Position numbers and translations under genes: made by a program. The notes beneath the pieces are model-generated. The model saw only the letters and a list, made by a program, of their open reading frames with translations, was not told where the DNA came from and ran no database searches. Of a stretch of DNA of 64,000 bases, positions 53,668 to 63,192 are shown piece after piece. Source of the DNA: Meandrina meandrites (Eukaryota; Cnidaria; Anthozoa; Scleractinia; Meandrinidae); the NCBI GenBank assembly GCA_963693305.1, contig OY855914.1, forward strand, positions 18,757,472 to 18,821,471. The letters run 5' to 3'. The number at the start of each line of letters is the position of its first letter. The first letter of the stretch is position 1.

Positions 53668-54919
53668 ATGTCTTTCAGAAGTAGTGATTTTTTACAAAGA
53701 TATGAACTAACGAGATTTCAACTTGACGATGTGATTCGAGCTCCAGCTAATACTCAACATCAGACTAAAGGTGGTTATAAGTTCACAATCAATGATCGGT
53801 CAAGTTTTTACGACTGGTACAATGCTTACTTCGAAATCAGATTCAGACTTAATAAAATCGCCGATGGAGCACCTTATGTTGATGCCGACCAGATTGCTAT
53901 TATCAACGGAGCACATAGTTTGATAAGCCATTTGATGATCAAAAGCGCTGGAAACATCATATATGATACCGATAATTTACACAAAGTCACATTTGTGAAG
54001 AATCTGTTGGAATACTCAGATGACTATAGTCGAAGTGTTGCCAAAAACAACTTATGGTATCTTGACACGGATAATACTACAGCGGACACAAACAGCGGTT
54101 TCGAAGCTAGACATCAACTTACAATAACAAATCAAGATGTAAATGTTATAATCCCTCTCAACCGTTACTCCTTTTTCGAAGAACTAGAAGATAAAATACT
54201 CGTTCCAATGCAACTTCAGTTTAACATACATATCAATAACGATGATGTGCTTATTTATAAAGCTGATGGTGCTGGTGCTGGTCGGATAGTTATCGATAGA
54301 TTCCTCTTATGGGTTCCTAAAATGACACCAAAAGACAGTCTTTATGACAAATTTGTAAGCAGTTTTTTAAAAGAAAATACATGGACTTACCTGAGAAATG
54401 TATGAGGTTTCCGCACCAACTAATAGCAGTGGATTCTTCCAGATTTCTTCTAGTATTGATAATGTTGAGCACATTTTTATATACCTTCAAAGAGCAAAAT
54501 CGAATAATGCATCAGCTAATCCTTATCTCTTTGATACATACAAAATAAATGCTGGTAATGCTAATAGTTATCTTTCTTCATGTCGACTTGAATATGGGAA
54601 CGGTATCTTCTATCCAGAAGTTGAGTATGACAGTGATTCGAAAGTTCGAATTTTCAATGATCTGATGTCTTATACTCACAGGAAAAATGATTTTAACAGC
54701 GGAACACAATTGAATCTCAGTAATTATGATGAACTATTTCCTCTTATCTATTTCGATCTTACATTCCAAGCTGAAAGGGTAACAAGAGATCCTAAACAGT
54801 TGATTTTCAGATATAAATTGAATGCCAATTCTACAGATGCTTTCAGTGTTCATGCTGTTATTTTATACAAAGAGAACGTTCTCATCAACAAAGTTGGTAA
54901 TGAACTTGTCATTGTGTAA
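53668..54919 (+). pseudogene. Polinton major capsid protein (right copy), single frameshift
   Basis: Encodes a double-jelly-roll capsid protein of about 415 codons. The first frame (53668-54405) starts MSFRSSDFLQRYELT and contains PLNRYSFF and WVPKM. The second frame (54398-54919) continues without loss of similarity to the left copy (NPYLFDTYKI, LEYGNGIFYP, PLIYFDLT). The two frames differ by one base near 54395. With the shift repaired by chance or read by frameshifting it would be full length; as seen it is a broken gene. The start ATG follows 'taataat'. It would be the main shell protein of the virion. Confidence 0.9.
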
Positions 54920-55028
54920 ATGGTGATATTCATTTGATAAGAAAGTTGGGATGTTAACACTGCACGCATTCCTCGACAATAAATATGTTATATAACAAAA
55001 TTTATATAACATATAATATATACAAGTA

Positions 55029-56003
55029 ATGACTACATATCATTTACACAAAGTGAATCTGTCAGAAGGGCAAAGAAGTAAGCTTTTGACTGCTCATAGA
55101 AATAAAAGTGAAATCACAATTCGCTTAAGCAATTCAGATCTGACTGGCAATGATAGTTTAATGTTAACTCAACGACAAATCAATAAATTGAATAAGGCTA
55201 AGAAGTTAGGTGTTGGCTCAGATTTAAACATCTCGAAGACACAAATTCGAAAGGTCATGAGGGTCGGTCATGGGGCACCACGAATTGGTTTTCCAATGAT
55301 TGGAATTAGTGCACCGAAAACGAAAACAAGATCAAGAATGTCAACAACTAACAAATCAACAACTGATAACACTACAACGAAAAAAAACGGCGGTAAAATC
55401 AAACTACCAAATAAGAGAGATGCATTATCTTACAGGTCGCCACCATTCATTGGTTCTTGGGATCAATATAATAAATTCTTGAAAACTGGTGGATTGATTG
55501 TTCCAAAAAAAAAAGATATTAAAGCAAAAAAGAAAGTAAGAAAGCCAAAATTCATCAAAAAACCTCTTAGTAACATCGATCTCATGAGATGGTGTAAGTA
55601 TTCAAAAATCAATATCAAAGGAATATATAGCAGAGATGAACACATGTCTAAAAGACATAGTCCGTGTATCATCAATTTAGACAGCTATGATGGTATCGGA
55701 ACTCATTGGACTTGCTGTGTACCTGGTCATAATAAAAGAACATTGTGGTATTTTGATAGTTTTGGGATGCCTTACCCCAATGAATTTAAAATTAGAGCTG
55801 AGAAAGATGGAATAAAACAAATTTTGTATAATAGCACGCAATATCAACATATCAAATCAGTTCTTTGTGGATATTATTGTCTTTATTTCTTGCATCAAGC
55901 ATTGGTGTATGATAAAGAGTATAACGATATATTAAGGCCATTATCAATGACTGATACAATGTATAATGAGAGATTCATTGAGCATTATTTCAGAAATATA
56001 TAA
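55029..56003 (+). CDS. Adenain-type cysteine protease (right copy)
   Basis: 324 residues with catalytic His226 (GTHWTCC), Asp243 (YFDSFG) and Cys280 (SVLCGYYC). It shares the N-terminal basic module (ITIRLSNSDL, LTQRQINKL, ISKTQIRKV) and the PPFIGSW linker motif with the left copy, but has a longer Ser/Thr/Lys-rich linker. Similarity to the left copy is highest in the protease domain and falls in the linker, as expected for paralogs or relatives from two elements and not for a recent duplication. The ORF is intact. The promoter region carries repeated 'ataacatataatatatac'. Confidence 0.9.
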   Translation: MTTYHLHKVNLSEGQRSKLLTAHRNKSEITIRLSNSDLTGNDSLMLTQRQINKLNKAKKLGVGSDLNISKTQIRKVMRVGHGAPRIGFPMIGISAPKTKTRSRMSTTNKSTTDNTTTKKNGGKIKLPNKRDALSYRSPPFIGSWDQYNKFLKTGGLIVPKKKDIKAKKKVRKPKFIKKPLSNIDLMRWCKYSKINIKGIYSRDEHMSKRHSPCIINLDSYDGIGTHWTCCVPGHNKRTLWYFDSFGMPYPNEFKIRAEKDGIKQILYNSTQYQHIKSVLCGYYCLYFLHQALVYDKEYNDILRPLSMTDTMYNERFIEHYFRNI

Positions 56004-56015
56004 CTTATATATATA

Positions 56016-56446
56016 ATGGTAAAATCTTATTGCGTAAAACAAAAGAAACAGACTGAATGTATACAAGGCAGTGAAAAATACGTTAAGGCTAAAAATGGTC
56101 GACTCATGATGAAATGCAAGTGTGCTGAATGTGGTATAACCAAGACACGATTCATTAAACAAACCAGTGGCCGTGGTGTTGGGGAAACAATCAATAAGAA
56201 AATCGGCAATAAGATACCGGGGTTTCAACACTGGCTCAAGATCTTGCTTCTGCAATCATGGGTGTCACAGGAGGTGATAAGAAGCTTTTTGATAAATACT
56301 GGAGTGGAGACATCGCAAAAGGCGCCTTCAACAAGAAAACCGGATTATTTTCAAAGAAATTCTGGACACACCCTAAAAATACGACTGGTCCATGCAATCG
56401 CGTTGTGTTCAAAAATGGAAAATGGCATAACGAATATTGTGATTAA
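56016..56446 (+). pseudogene. Cys-rich virion-type protein, frameshifted
   Basis: The first frame starts MVKSYCVKQKKQTE and has a second Cys pair (CAECG), giving a small zinc-ribbon-like module (about 6-48) followed by FIKQTSG. Near 56215-56225, in a ggggtttc run, the useful frame changes; 56258-56446 then encodes MGVTGGDKKLFDKYW... ending WHNEYCD. The same N-terminal module opens the PLA2 gene downstream, so it may mark minor virion proteins of this element. The ATG lies in tatatataATG. It is broken by one base. Confidence 0.65.
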
Positions 56447-56468
56447 TATCTAATCTATTTGTATATAG

Positions 56469-57140
56469 ATGTGTAAATCATATTGTGTCACGTGTAAAAA
56501 AAATACTGATTCAATAAATCCTAAAAAAGTCAAAACAAAGAATGATCGACTTATGGAAAAATCAAATTGTGTCATTTGTGGAAAAAATAAGAGGAAATTC
56601 ATCAAAGGTGGAGCTCTTGCACGTCATAGAGGTCCTTCAACCACTGATAAAATAGCATACGTGGCTTCTAATTTTGTTACTCCAGCACCAAGTTTTGGTG
56701 CTCTTGGAAGACTCCTTGCTGGGCAAGCTTTCAAAGGTGTGAAAGATAATGTCGATTATTACAGAAAAGGAAAGGGTATTGATATCCATAAAGCCATTCT
56801 CAAAGTAGCACCAAAAAAGGGTTTTGTAATGCCTGGGCATAAATACACGGGACCAGGTAATCCTCTTGAAAAGCAGGTAAAATGGGATCCAAAAACAGGA
56901 AAAATACTTGAGATATATGAACAACCAACTGGTAAAACAGATGCTGTAAGTATGCAACATGATGTAGATTACAGCGTCTGTGCAAATAAACCCTCAAAAG
57001 ATCAAGTCAAATGTAAAAATGAGGCTGACAGGAAGATAGTAAAATCACTTGATGCTATCCCTTGGAAAGAGCGACAATGGGGTCATGCTGTTGCTCGTAA
57101 TGCGATAGCCAGCAAAGCAAAACTTGGTCTTGGTGTTTAA
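56469..57140 (+). CDS. Cys-rich module fused to parvovirus-type phospholipase A2
   Basis: 223 residues. The N-terminal Cys module has YCVTC (5-9) and CVIC (34-37), followed by an FIKGG motif and a Gly/Ala-rich hydrophobic stretch (about 64-92). A PLA2 domain then has the calcium loop YTGPGN (126-131) and the catalytic HD pair in MQHDVDY (164-165 of this pair), and an ADRKIVKSL helix. In parvoviruses the equivalent domain lets virions escape endosomes; in Polintons it is thought to do the same as a minor capsid component. The ORF is intact, with a TATATAG just before the ATG. Confidence 0.85.
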   Translation: MCKSYCVTCKKNTDSINPKKVKTKNDRLMEKSNCVICGKNKRKFIKGGALARHRGPSTTDKIAYVASNFVTPAPSFGALGRLLAGQAFKGVKDNVDYYRKGKGIDIHKAILKVAPKKGFVMPGHKYTGPGNPLEKQVKWDPKTGKILEIYEQPTGKTDAVSMQHDVDYSVCANKPSKDQVKCKNEADRKIVKSLDAIPWKERQWGHAVARNAIASKAKLGLGV

Positions 57141-57163
57141 AAGTCAAAAAACGGAAAACGGCG

Positions 57164-58086
57164 TTGAGTAAAAATGATTGGTCTCAACAATTAGCCGATG
57201 AGTTACATAAACCAATCAGACGAAAATTTAAAACTAGAAGAGTAATATCAAATGGAATTGACGAGATATGGTGTTCGGATTTAGTTGAAATGCAACAGTT
57301 CAGTAAATGGAACAAGGGATTCAGATATCTTCTCATGATACTTGATGTGTTTTCTAAATACGGCTGGATCATTCCTTTGAAAGACAAAAAAGGTGAAACA
57401 GTGACTGAAGCATTCAAAACAATCCTCAAAGAAGCCAGAAAACCGGAATATTTTACAACAAACACTTCAAAGACCTCTTGGAAAAGAATAAAATAACATT
57501 GTACTCAACTGAAAATGAGGAAAAGTCATCAGTTTGTGAAAGATGGAATAAAACAATTAAAACCAAAATGTGGAAGCAGTTCACTGTTCAAGGTAATACG
57601 CAGTATCTCGATATGTTGCCCAAACTGGTAAAAGAATACAATAATACAAAACACAGTTCAATAAAGATGTCACCAACAGAGGCTTCAAAGAAAAAGAATG
57701 AAGGAACTGTTTACTTTAACCTATACGGTGATATGGAGTCATTATCAGCTAAACCAAAATTTAAGGTTGGTGATAAGGTCCGAATATCTAAGTATAAACG
57801 GAATGTGTTTGACAAGGGTTATACACCAAACTGGACAGAAGAGATTTTCACAGTCGATAAGATCCAATACAGTAATCCTATTACTTACAAATTGAAAGAT
57901 CTCAATAATGAGGAAATACAAGGTAGCTTTTATGAACCCGAACTATTGAAGGCAATACAGGATGTATTCAGAATTGATAAAGTGGTTCGTAGAGACTACA
58001 AAAAGAAACAAGCTTTAGTTAAATGGAAGGGCTATAGTAATGAATTCAACACATGGATACCAATGAAGGATTTACAACATATATAA
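57164..58086 (+). pseudogene. Polinton retroviral-type integrase with chromodomain, internally deleted
   Basis: The first frame (from about 57164, no ATG seen, start uncertain) encodes the beginning of the integrase core with the first catalytic Asp in WCSDLVEM. Near 57455 a short deletion removes the part that holds the second catalytic Asp and shifts the frame. The second frame (57458-58086) continues with HFKDLLEKN, a Glu in ERWNKTIK, a GDKVRISKYKR SH3-like part and a C-terminal chromodomain (KVVRRDY, ALVKWKGY, TWIPMKDL). Chromodomains steer integration to methylated histones. The product would be inactive. It is the last gene before the right end, as is usual for Polintons. Confidence 0.85.
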
Positions 58087-58568
58087 ACACACAAATATAA
58101 AAAATGAATTGTCAAGATTTTGGAAAATAGTATAAGATCTTTTTTAATATTGATGTTTGAATTCAAAATTTAAACCTCCATATTAGATTCGCATTTTTCA
58201 AATTTTTTGTAATATAGAAATTTATTTTACATTTTGGTTATAGGATTTGATTTTCTTGCTGGATATAGTATTGGATTTTTCCAAAAATTATTTATAGTAT
58301 CATTTCCAAGAATTTTTTATAGTATCATTTCCAAGAATTTTTTATAGTATCATTTCCAAGAATTGACTTAGCATATATAGTATAAATAAAAAATAAAAAA
58401 TACTATAAGATCATATTTCGTTTATGAGTAGTTTATATCAACAAAAAATCAAAGAGTAAATTTTCATCTATAAAAATCCAGCGCAATATATCATCTAAAA
58501 TCCATAAAAATCCAGCGCAATATATCAGATTCAATTTCTGCTCTCGTGCCCCCAACTACTATACTACT
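58087..58568. repeat. Right end of element 2 with subterminal repeats
   Basis: Non-coding. Three tandem copies of 'ttatagtatcatttccaagaa' lie at about 58290-58365, and two copies of 'tccataaaaatccagcgcaa' type at about 58473-58530. The terminal motif ends at 58568. These repeats are unlike those of the left end. Confidence 0.85.
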
Positions 58569-58580
58569 GATAGTTTAGAA

Positions 58581-58597
58581 TCCCGCTTCTGACACCA
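58581..58597 (-). other. Primer-binding-site-like sequence of an LTR retrotransposon
   Basis: Read on the minus strand it is TGGTGTCAGAAGCGGGA, the usual form of a Ty3/gypsy primer-binding site right after a 5' LTR. The retrotransposon interior would continue to the left, where element 2 now ends 13 bp away. Confidence 0.55.
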
Positions 58598-59043
58598 TGT
58601 TACGATTCCTATTTGTAATAACCACTCACAAAGGTAGTTGGAATCCAAGACTTTTAATAAGCGAAGTCATAACAGCTTCCACAATTACAAGTGAAGTCAA
58701 TCTCTCCGAGCACATGGATTTAAACGCACACGATTGGCTTACACAAGTCACGTGATATAAAGCGATTGCGTGACATAATAACGTTACACCAGGTACGAAG
58801 TTAAACCAATGATATTTTAGGGCGGAGTTTGCTATGTAAAAGCAGGAACAATCGCTTAATTCGTCCTTCTATTCCTCGCCATTAAAGTGTCGAGAGCTCA
58901 AGAAAATATTTTCCCTCCACCACCCCTTATCGCCGACCAACGGGTTCCCCCATTATAAGTCGTATTTTCCTAATGCTTATTCAGCTCTATTCTTTTTATG
59001 GCTTTTTATTTGTGTGGGCGTTTTTTGGCGCCCCACGTTTACA
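58598..59043 (-). mobile_element. Probable 5' LTR of a gypsy-like retrotransposon
   Basis: On the minus strand the segment would start TGTAAACG (59043) and end CGTAACA (58598), next to the primer-binding-like sequence. Length about 446 bp. No gag or pol coding region is present in the window, so the element has been cut by element 2 or by the rearrangement that joined its halves. The outer boundary is inferred from the TG...CA ends only. Confidence 0.5.
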
Positions 59044-60811
59044 TTATCCTTAAATATGTTCAGAATTTCTATAATTTGTTATGACTTAGAGATAATTGAC
59101 TCAATTAAAACTGCCACATGCGTGGCCAATTTTCTCCAAGTCATTTGTAGTATTGAGTTCTAGCTTTCTCAACCCTTTGTAGTATCCTATTCAGGCAAAG
59201 CTCGCGTCAAAGGTCTTTTACTCTAGGAACTTGCATCGATATAAAATGAATAAAAGTGATTTAGTGTTGTAGCTGTAAACCTCATTGGTATAAGCACTAC
59301 CTGTTTCAGTCTTTTACACATTAAAGTCATTTTGAAAAGTAAAACTTTTAATTGTTGTTTTAATTGTTATCTCGTCTATAAAAAAAATTGAAGATGTTAC
59401 TAACAGTGACAGTTAAAAAAGTCGTCAATAAAAAAGGGAAACGGGTGAACTCGACGAAATGCAAGGTATGTTTTATTTTGCTACACTGATATCATTAGCA
59501 AATTTTCAAGACAAGTTAAAACTAGCACAACAGGTTTAAGGAGCTACGTCACAGGGATTTTGCGGACTTTTCGTCTAAACTATTCTTAAATTAGTGGCAG
59601 ACAACTTAACCCATAAAAATAATTATCTTTCAACAAAGGAAGAGATGACCATAATTCGTGGCGTGAAATGAAACTAGGGCTATAAATATCAATTTTTGGA
59701 AGAGGTGCGTAAATATCTTGAAACGTTTAGCCTTAAGGTTTTAAAGTTATATCTATGTCCATCCTAGCCATCCGCAGTCAAGACCTTGTAGGCAGTTTCA
59801 ATGCTCTTATATTGCAATTTTCAATACAATTGGACCATCATTTTTAGTTTTTCTTTTTAATCTGTACCAGTAGAAACATTAGCAATATCTTGACATGAAT
59901 GTGCATGTTTTTTTACAGTCGATTTCGCCGACTCTCAATACTGCTAAAACTAAATAACTAAAACCTCTTATTATCCCAAGAGAATAGCATATTCTCTTTC
60001 CTTTGCGCTAATTACCTATGCTATAATTTTTCCATTTCATTTTTTTAATGTTATAATACAACAAATTAAAAAGTTAATAAAATTTGCACTAATTACGATT
60101 AGTAATTTTTTGTTGAAAATTAATTTATTATAATAACTATAATTTTTATTAATATATTGCTTCCAAATAATGGTCTAGCTTTGTTAAAGATGACTATATT
60201 AGTCCACAAAGGAACAAAAAGGTATGTTATTTTGATCGCAAATTGAAAAGTCGGGCAGACTTTTTCAAACTCTGCCAATGTGTCCTGGATACATCACTAA
60301 ACAATGATGACACTTCGCTCTCCCTTTAAGTAATTCAACTTATATCTTCACTTTGCTGCTCTAGGCGCTTGTCGTGAATGAACAAAGCTACTTTGTCATA
60401 AATTTAGCTACGTTATGGCTTCACATGCATCAAAAGCTAGTCCCCGGTTAGTGCCCCTTTAAAGTGTAATTAATAAGTAGCTAAATAATTAATAGTTAAA
60501 TTGTTATCGTAATAAGTATTTATTGTATTTTCTTTGTTATTTTATTTTCCTCACGTTTTGACCGGATTTTTAGGTGCCGAAAGGTTTGCTTTTCCCTGCC
60601 CTATAAATGTTTATATGCATCATCTGTTCTAACAGTGCCTGCAAATGATGCACAAAACTTGGTACGCAAAATTTATAATTTTATACCTCTCATCTCCCTG
60701 TTATTTTTGTATGTAATTTTTCTCTTTTCCTTTTTCCATTCAATTTTATTCTTAAATTGTATTTTAGCAGATGAAATGCTACGCGGTGGAAACACAAACC
60801 ATGCTGATAAC
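59044..60811. other. Non-coding interval
   Basis: About 1.8 kb of AT-rich sequence in which I see no gene, RNA or repeat boundary. Confidence 0.4.
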
Positions 60812-60849
60812 GATGATGATGATGATGATCATCATCATCATCATCATGA
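60812..60849. repeat. (GAT)n(CAT)n palindromic microsatellite
   Basis: Six or seven gat triplets followed by six or seven cat triplets, a perfect small inverted repeat. The Asp/His-rich ORF across it is the repeat. Confidence 0.9.
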
Positions 60850-61035
60850 CCATTAAATTTAAACAAAGTGATCTTTACAACAGACTCCTTTTTCGTCCTT
60901 TCAATTCCAACTCAGTCCTGCGCTCTTACTTTCCTTTTGTTAATTGTTTTCTCTTTCTAAACCTCTACTTCCAACATTAACGTAAAGCTTGTATTACATT
61001 TAGGACAAGGGTCATTCTCGGTTTTTGCAGAGGCT
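60850..61035. other. Short non-coding interval
   Basis: Nothing recognised. Confidence 0.3.
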
Positions 61036-61215
61036 TCATGCTTTGTAACGAAAAGTTAACAAAACGTCAAAATTAGGAATACTTAATGGCTTGTTGACAA
61101 TTAAGTTGTCAATCTTCGGACCCATCAAATCAGATAGTTGAGTAGGGAAACAGCTAAACTGCTTGATCGTATCTTTTACTGCTTGTCTGACCTCCTTCCT
61201 CTGCCAACAATAAAG
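61036..61215 (-). pseudogene. Rhodopsin-class GPCR remnant (copy 6, C-terminal tail)
   Basis: On the minus strand from 61215 the frame encodes the end of TM7 and the tail: LYCWQRKEVRQAVKD, followed by a tail of about 40 residues ending at a TGA at 61036-61038. This matches the NPFLYCW..REVRQAVKDTIR part of the intact copies, but the tail is longer. The rest of the receptor is missing: the sequence to the right switches at once to GPCR-unit intron. It is therefore a remnant joined by deletion. Confidence 0.75.
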
Positions 61216-61910
61216 AATATTATAGTATTTTTGACAGAATATTATAGTATTTTTTCTATATTAGTCTCACTTAATTAATGTTTTTTCGCGCTTTTTATTT
61301 GTGTTATTAAGCCTCTGCAATTTATGATTAAAACGACGAAGGCGTAATGCAATGCATGATCCCAAAAAAAGGTTCTCATAATTAAAATAAATGCGAAAAC
61401 AGCTGTAAATTAACGTAACTCGGACTGAAGCTGTTATTTGTGCTTGCTAATTTTCAATTGTTTTTTTATCGGTTTCACTTAACTGATATTCATTTTCACT
61501 TTTCTTTTGTGCCATTAGGAATCTGCAATTTACGTTTAATTAAAACGATCAAGGTGTAATGTGATGAATTTCTGAAAGGGTTCTGACAACTAAACTAGAT
61601 GCAGAAAGAACTGCAAATAAACGTTGACGGGCAGAAGCCTTTGTACAGCAACAAAAATATTTTCCATTTGGATATTTTTTTATCTTTCATTAAGGTTCAG
61701 TTGAATCTAATCCTGAAAACGGGCTTCTGATAAAACTGTTTACTTTGAACTTAATCGAGCTTGCGTTTCAAGATTGTTGCAAAACTTTGCTATTTGTGTG
61801 AATTTCCAACACGAGGGACAATCTTAGATCCCAAGCGAAATACTGAGATGGTATAAGTAGTCCAACGACTAAAGTACAGAAATATAGATAACAAAACACT
61901 GATCAGTCGG
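61216..61910 (-). repeat. GPCR duplication unit G (intron part)
   Basis: It repeats the intron landmarks of the other units (cttaattaatgttttttcgcgc, taatgcaatgcat, ggttctcataattaaaat, acgggcttctgataaaactg, gtccaacgactaaagtacag). It ends before the first-exon donor, where other sequence begins (cagtcgggggaacaag). Nothing is coded. Confidence 0.65.
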
Positions 61911-62656
61911 GGGAACAAGTACTGGTTTTGGGCAATTTTCGTGTGCTCGCCGATGCTCGCCCGAATAGGTTCCGATCGATTTCGTCCAATGAGAGTATTG
62001 TACGAATACCTCCGAAGAGACTGGAGATTGTTTTAGTGTTCAAAATGGCGATTTTAGTCACGCGGGTTTCATCGAACCGAATCTTTCTTGATTGGAAAAA
62101 AAGGTTTAAAAACTTTCACTCGCCTAAAAGTTTTGTGTTTGAGCAGCTACAGGTCGAAACTGTGGTTACCCAAGGTTGTTTTCAAACGTGTGGACTTCGG
62201 TGGAAGATGTTTATGTCATGTACATCGAACACAATTATGCATGAAAGGCACGGAAAGCTCTAAATGACAAGGTAAGCAGAAACATCAATATTTATCGCTA
62301 AATTTAAACTTAATTTAGAACTTTATGCCAGTGAAGACCTGTGACGACATGCCGTAAGGCAGCTTTTCATCCTGGGGTTTTCAGTATACCAGTACAACAC
62401 TGTAGTCACTGTAAAACGAACTAAAAGCCCAGTTTCTCGAAAATAAATAAAGTATATAAGTACTTATGATCTATCTAAAAGAGAACTTACTTCAGCACTT
62501 AACATTTTTATAACAGGTATTTTCAGTTATGATGACTTGTTTTTGTCTAACAATTTGCAATAGGAGTACTGACAATACTTGTAGTTCTGTAATTACACAA
62601 AAAATTCTTTACACAACGCGAGAGACCAGACTGGCAGGAGGGGGACATGGGGGTTT
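61911..62656. other. Interval without a recognised gene
   Basis: About 750 bp. An open stretch at 61928-62263 has no known motif; a donor-like aaggtaagc follows it at about 62270, so a first exon cannot be ruled out. Confidence 0.3.
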
Positions 62657-62811
62657 GCGGTGTTGCGGTGTTGCTAATTTTTTTATGCGGTGTTGTGGTG
62701 AATAAAATCCCACCTTGCGGTGTTGCGGTGATCTGAAACCCTGCAGTGTGCGATGTTTGTGTTTTTAAACCTACGGTGTTCGGTGAAACAAAATTATTTG
62801 CGGTGTTGCAG
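62657..62811. repeat. GCGGTGTTGCGGTG repeat cluster
   Basis: At least seven scattered copies of gcggtgttg and variants within 155 bp, much richer in GC than the surroundings. Confidence 0.85.
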
Positions 62812-63027
62812 TTCCTTGTCTGACCCTTGTCAGAACTTAATTTAGCTTTGTTAATCCGTGCTTATTTATTAAAAGCAGGTACCATTGAGTTTAATTTTTA
62901 ACAAAATACGGTTACATATTGTCTGGTTATTATTTAGTACGATTTAGCTGCCAATCCCAAGCCGTTTTCATTTATAATTAACTTGACCTCCGCCACTCGG
63001 ATCTGGCCAGTTTCTGTAAACGAGAAG

Positions 63028-63192
63028 ATGAGCGAGGCAAATCGTGAAGATGCCGGGACTCAGTGCGTAGTCGATTGTGTAGTTTTCTTTTACGAGGACG
63101 GAAAAGGTGGGAACATTATCGTAGTAAGAGCAAGTTCAGATGTCACGTTAACAGGGAAGAAAAAAACTTTCCAAACTGAGAGAATGCACATG
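63028..63192 (+). CDS. Possible first coding exon of an unidentified host gene
   Basis: ATG at 63028 (aagATGa) opens exactly 55 codons to a strong donor, ATG|GTAAGT, at 63192/63193, so the exon would end in phase 0. The peptide is hydrophilic with a central hydrophobic strand (CVVDCVVFFYEDG, IIVVRASSDV). No family is recognised and the next exon would lie to the right, maybe beyond the window. The open frame extends upstream to 62983 without a better start. Confidence 0.35.

Larger units (their letters stand above)
40965..58568. mobile_element. Composite Polinton (Maverick/adintovirus-like), 17.6 kb
   Basis: The outer ends are inverted: AGTAGTATAGTA, one variable base, TTGGGGG, at 40965 and (complement) at 58568. 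Past about 30 bp they no longer match. Flanking hexamers differ (AAGGTT left, GATAGT right). The genes are PolB, GTPase, fibre-like proteins, protease and a truncated capsid gene on the left, and capsid, protease, Cys-rich, PLA2 and integrase on the right. Two capsid and two protease genes face away from each other around 53.6 kb. I read this as two related Polintons joined head to head with loss of the parts between, including any packaging ATPase and penton genes. PolB, both proteases and the GTPase are intact; capsid and integrase genes are broken. Confidence 0.85.

Noticed and set aside
40959..58574. A 6-bp target duplication around element 2
   Set aside because: Flanking hexamers are AAGGTT and GATAGT, with no match even with small shifts.
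60771..60980. Met/Ile and Asp/His-rich ORFs
   Set aside because: They are products of the (GAT)n(CAT)n repeat.
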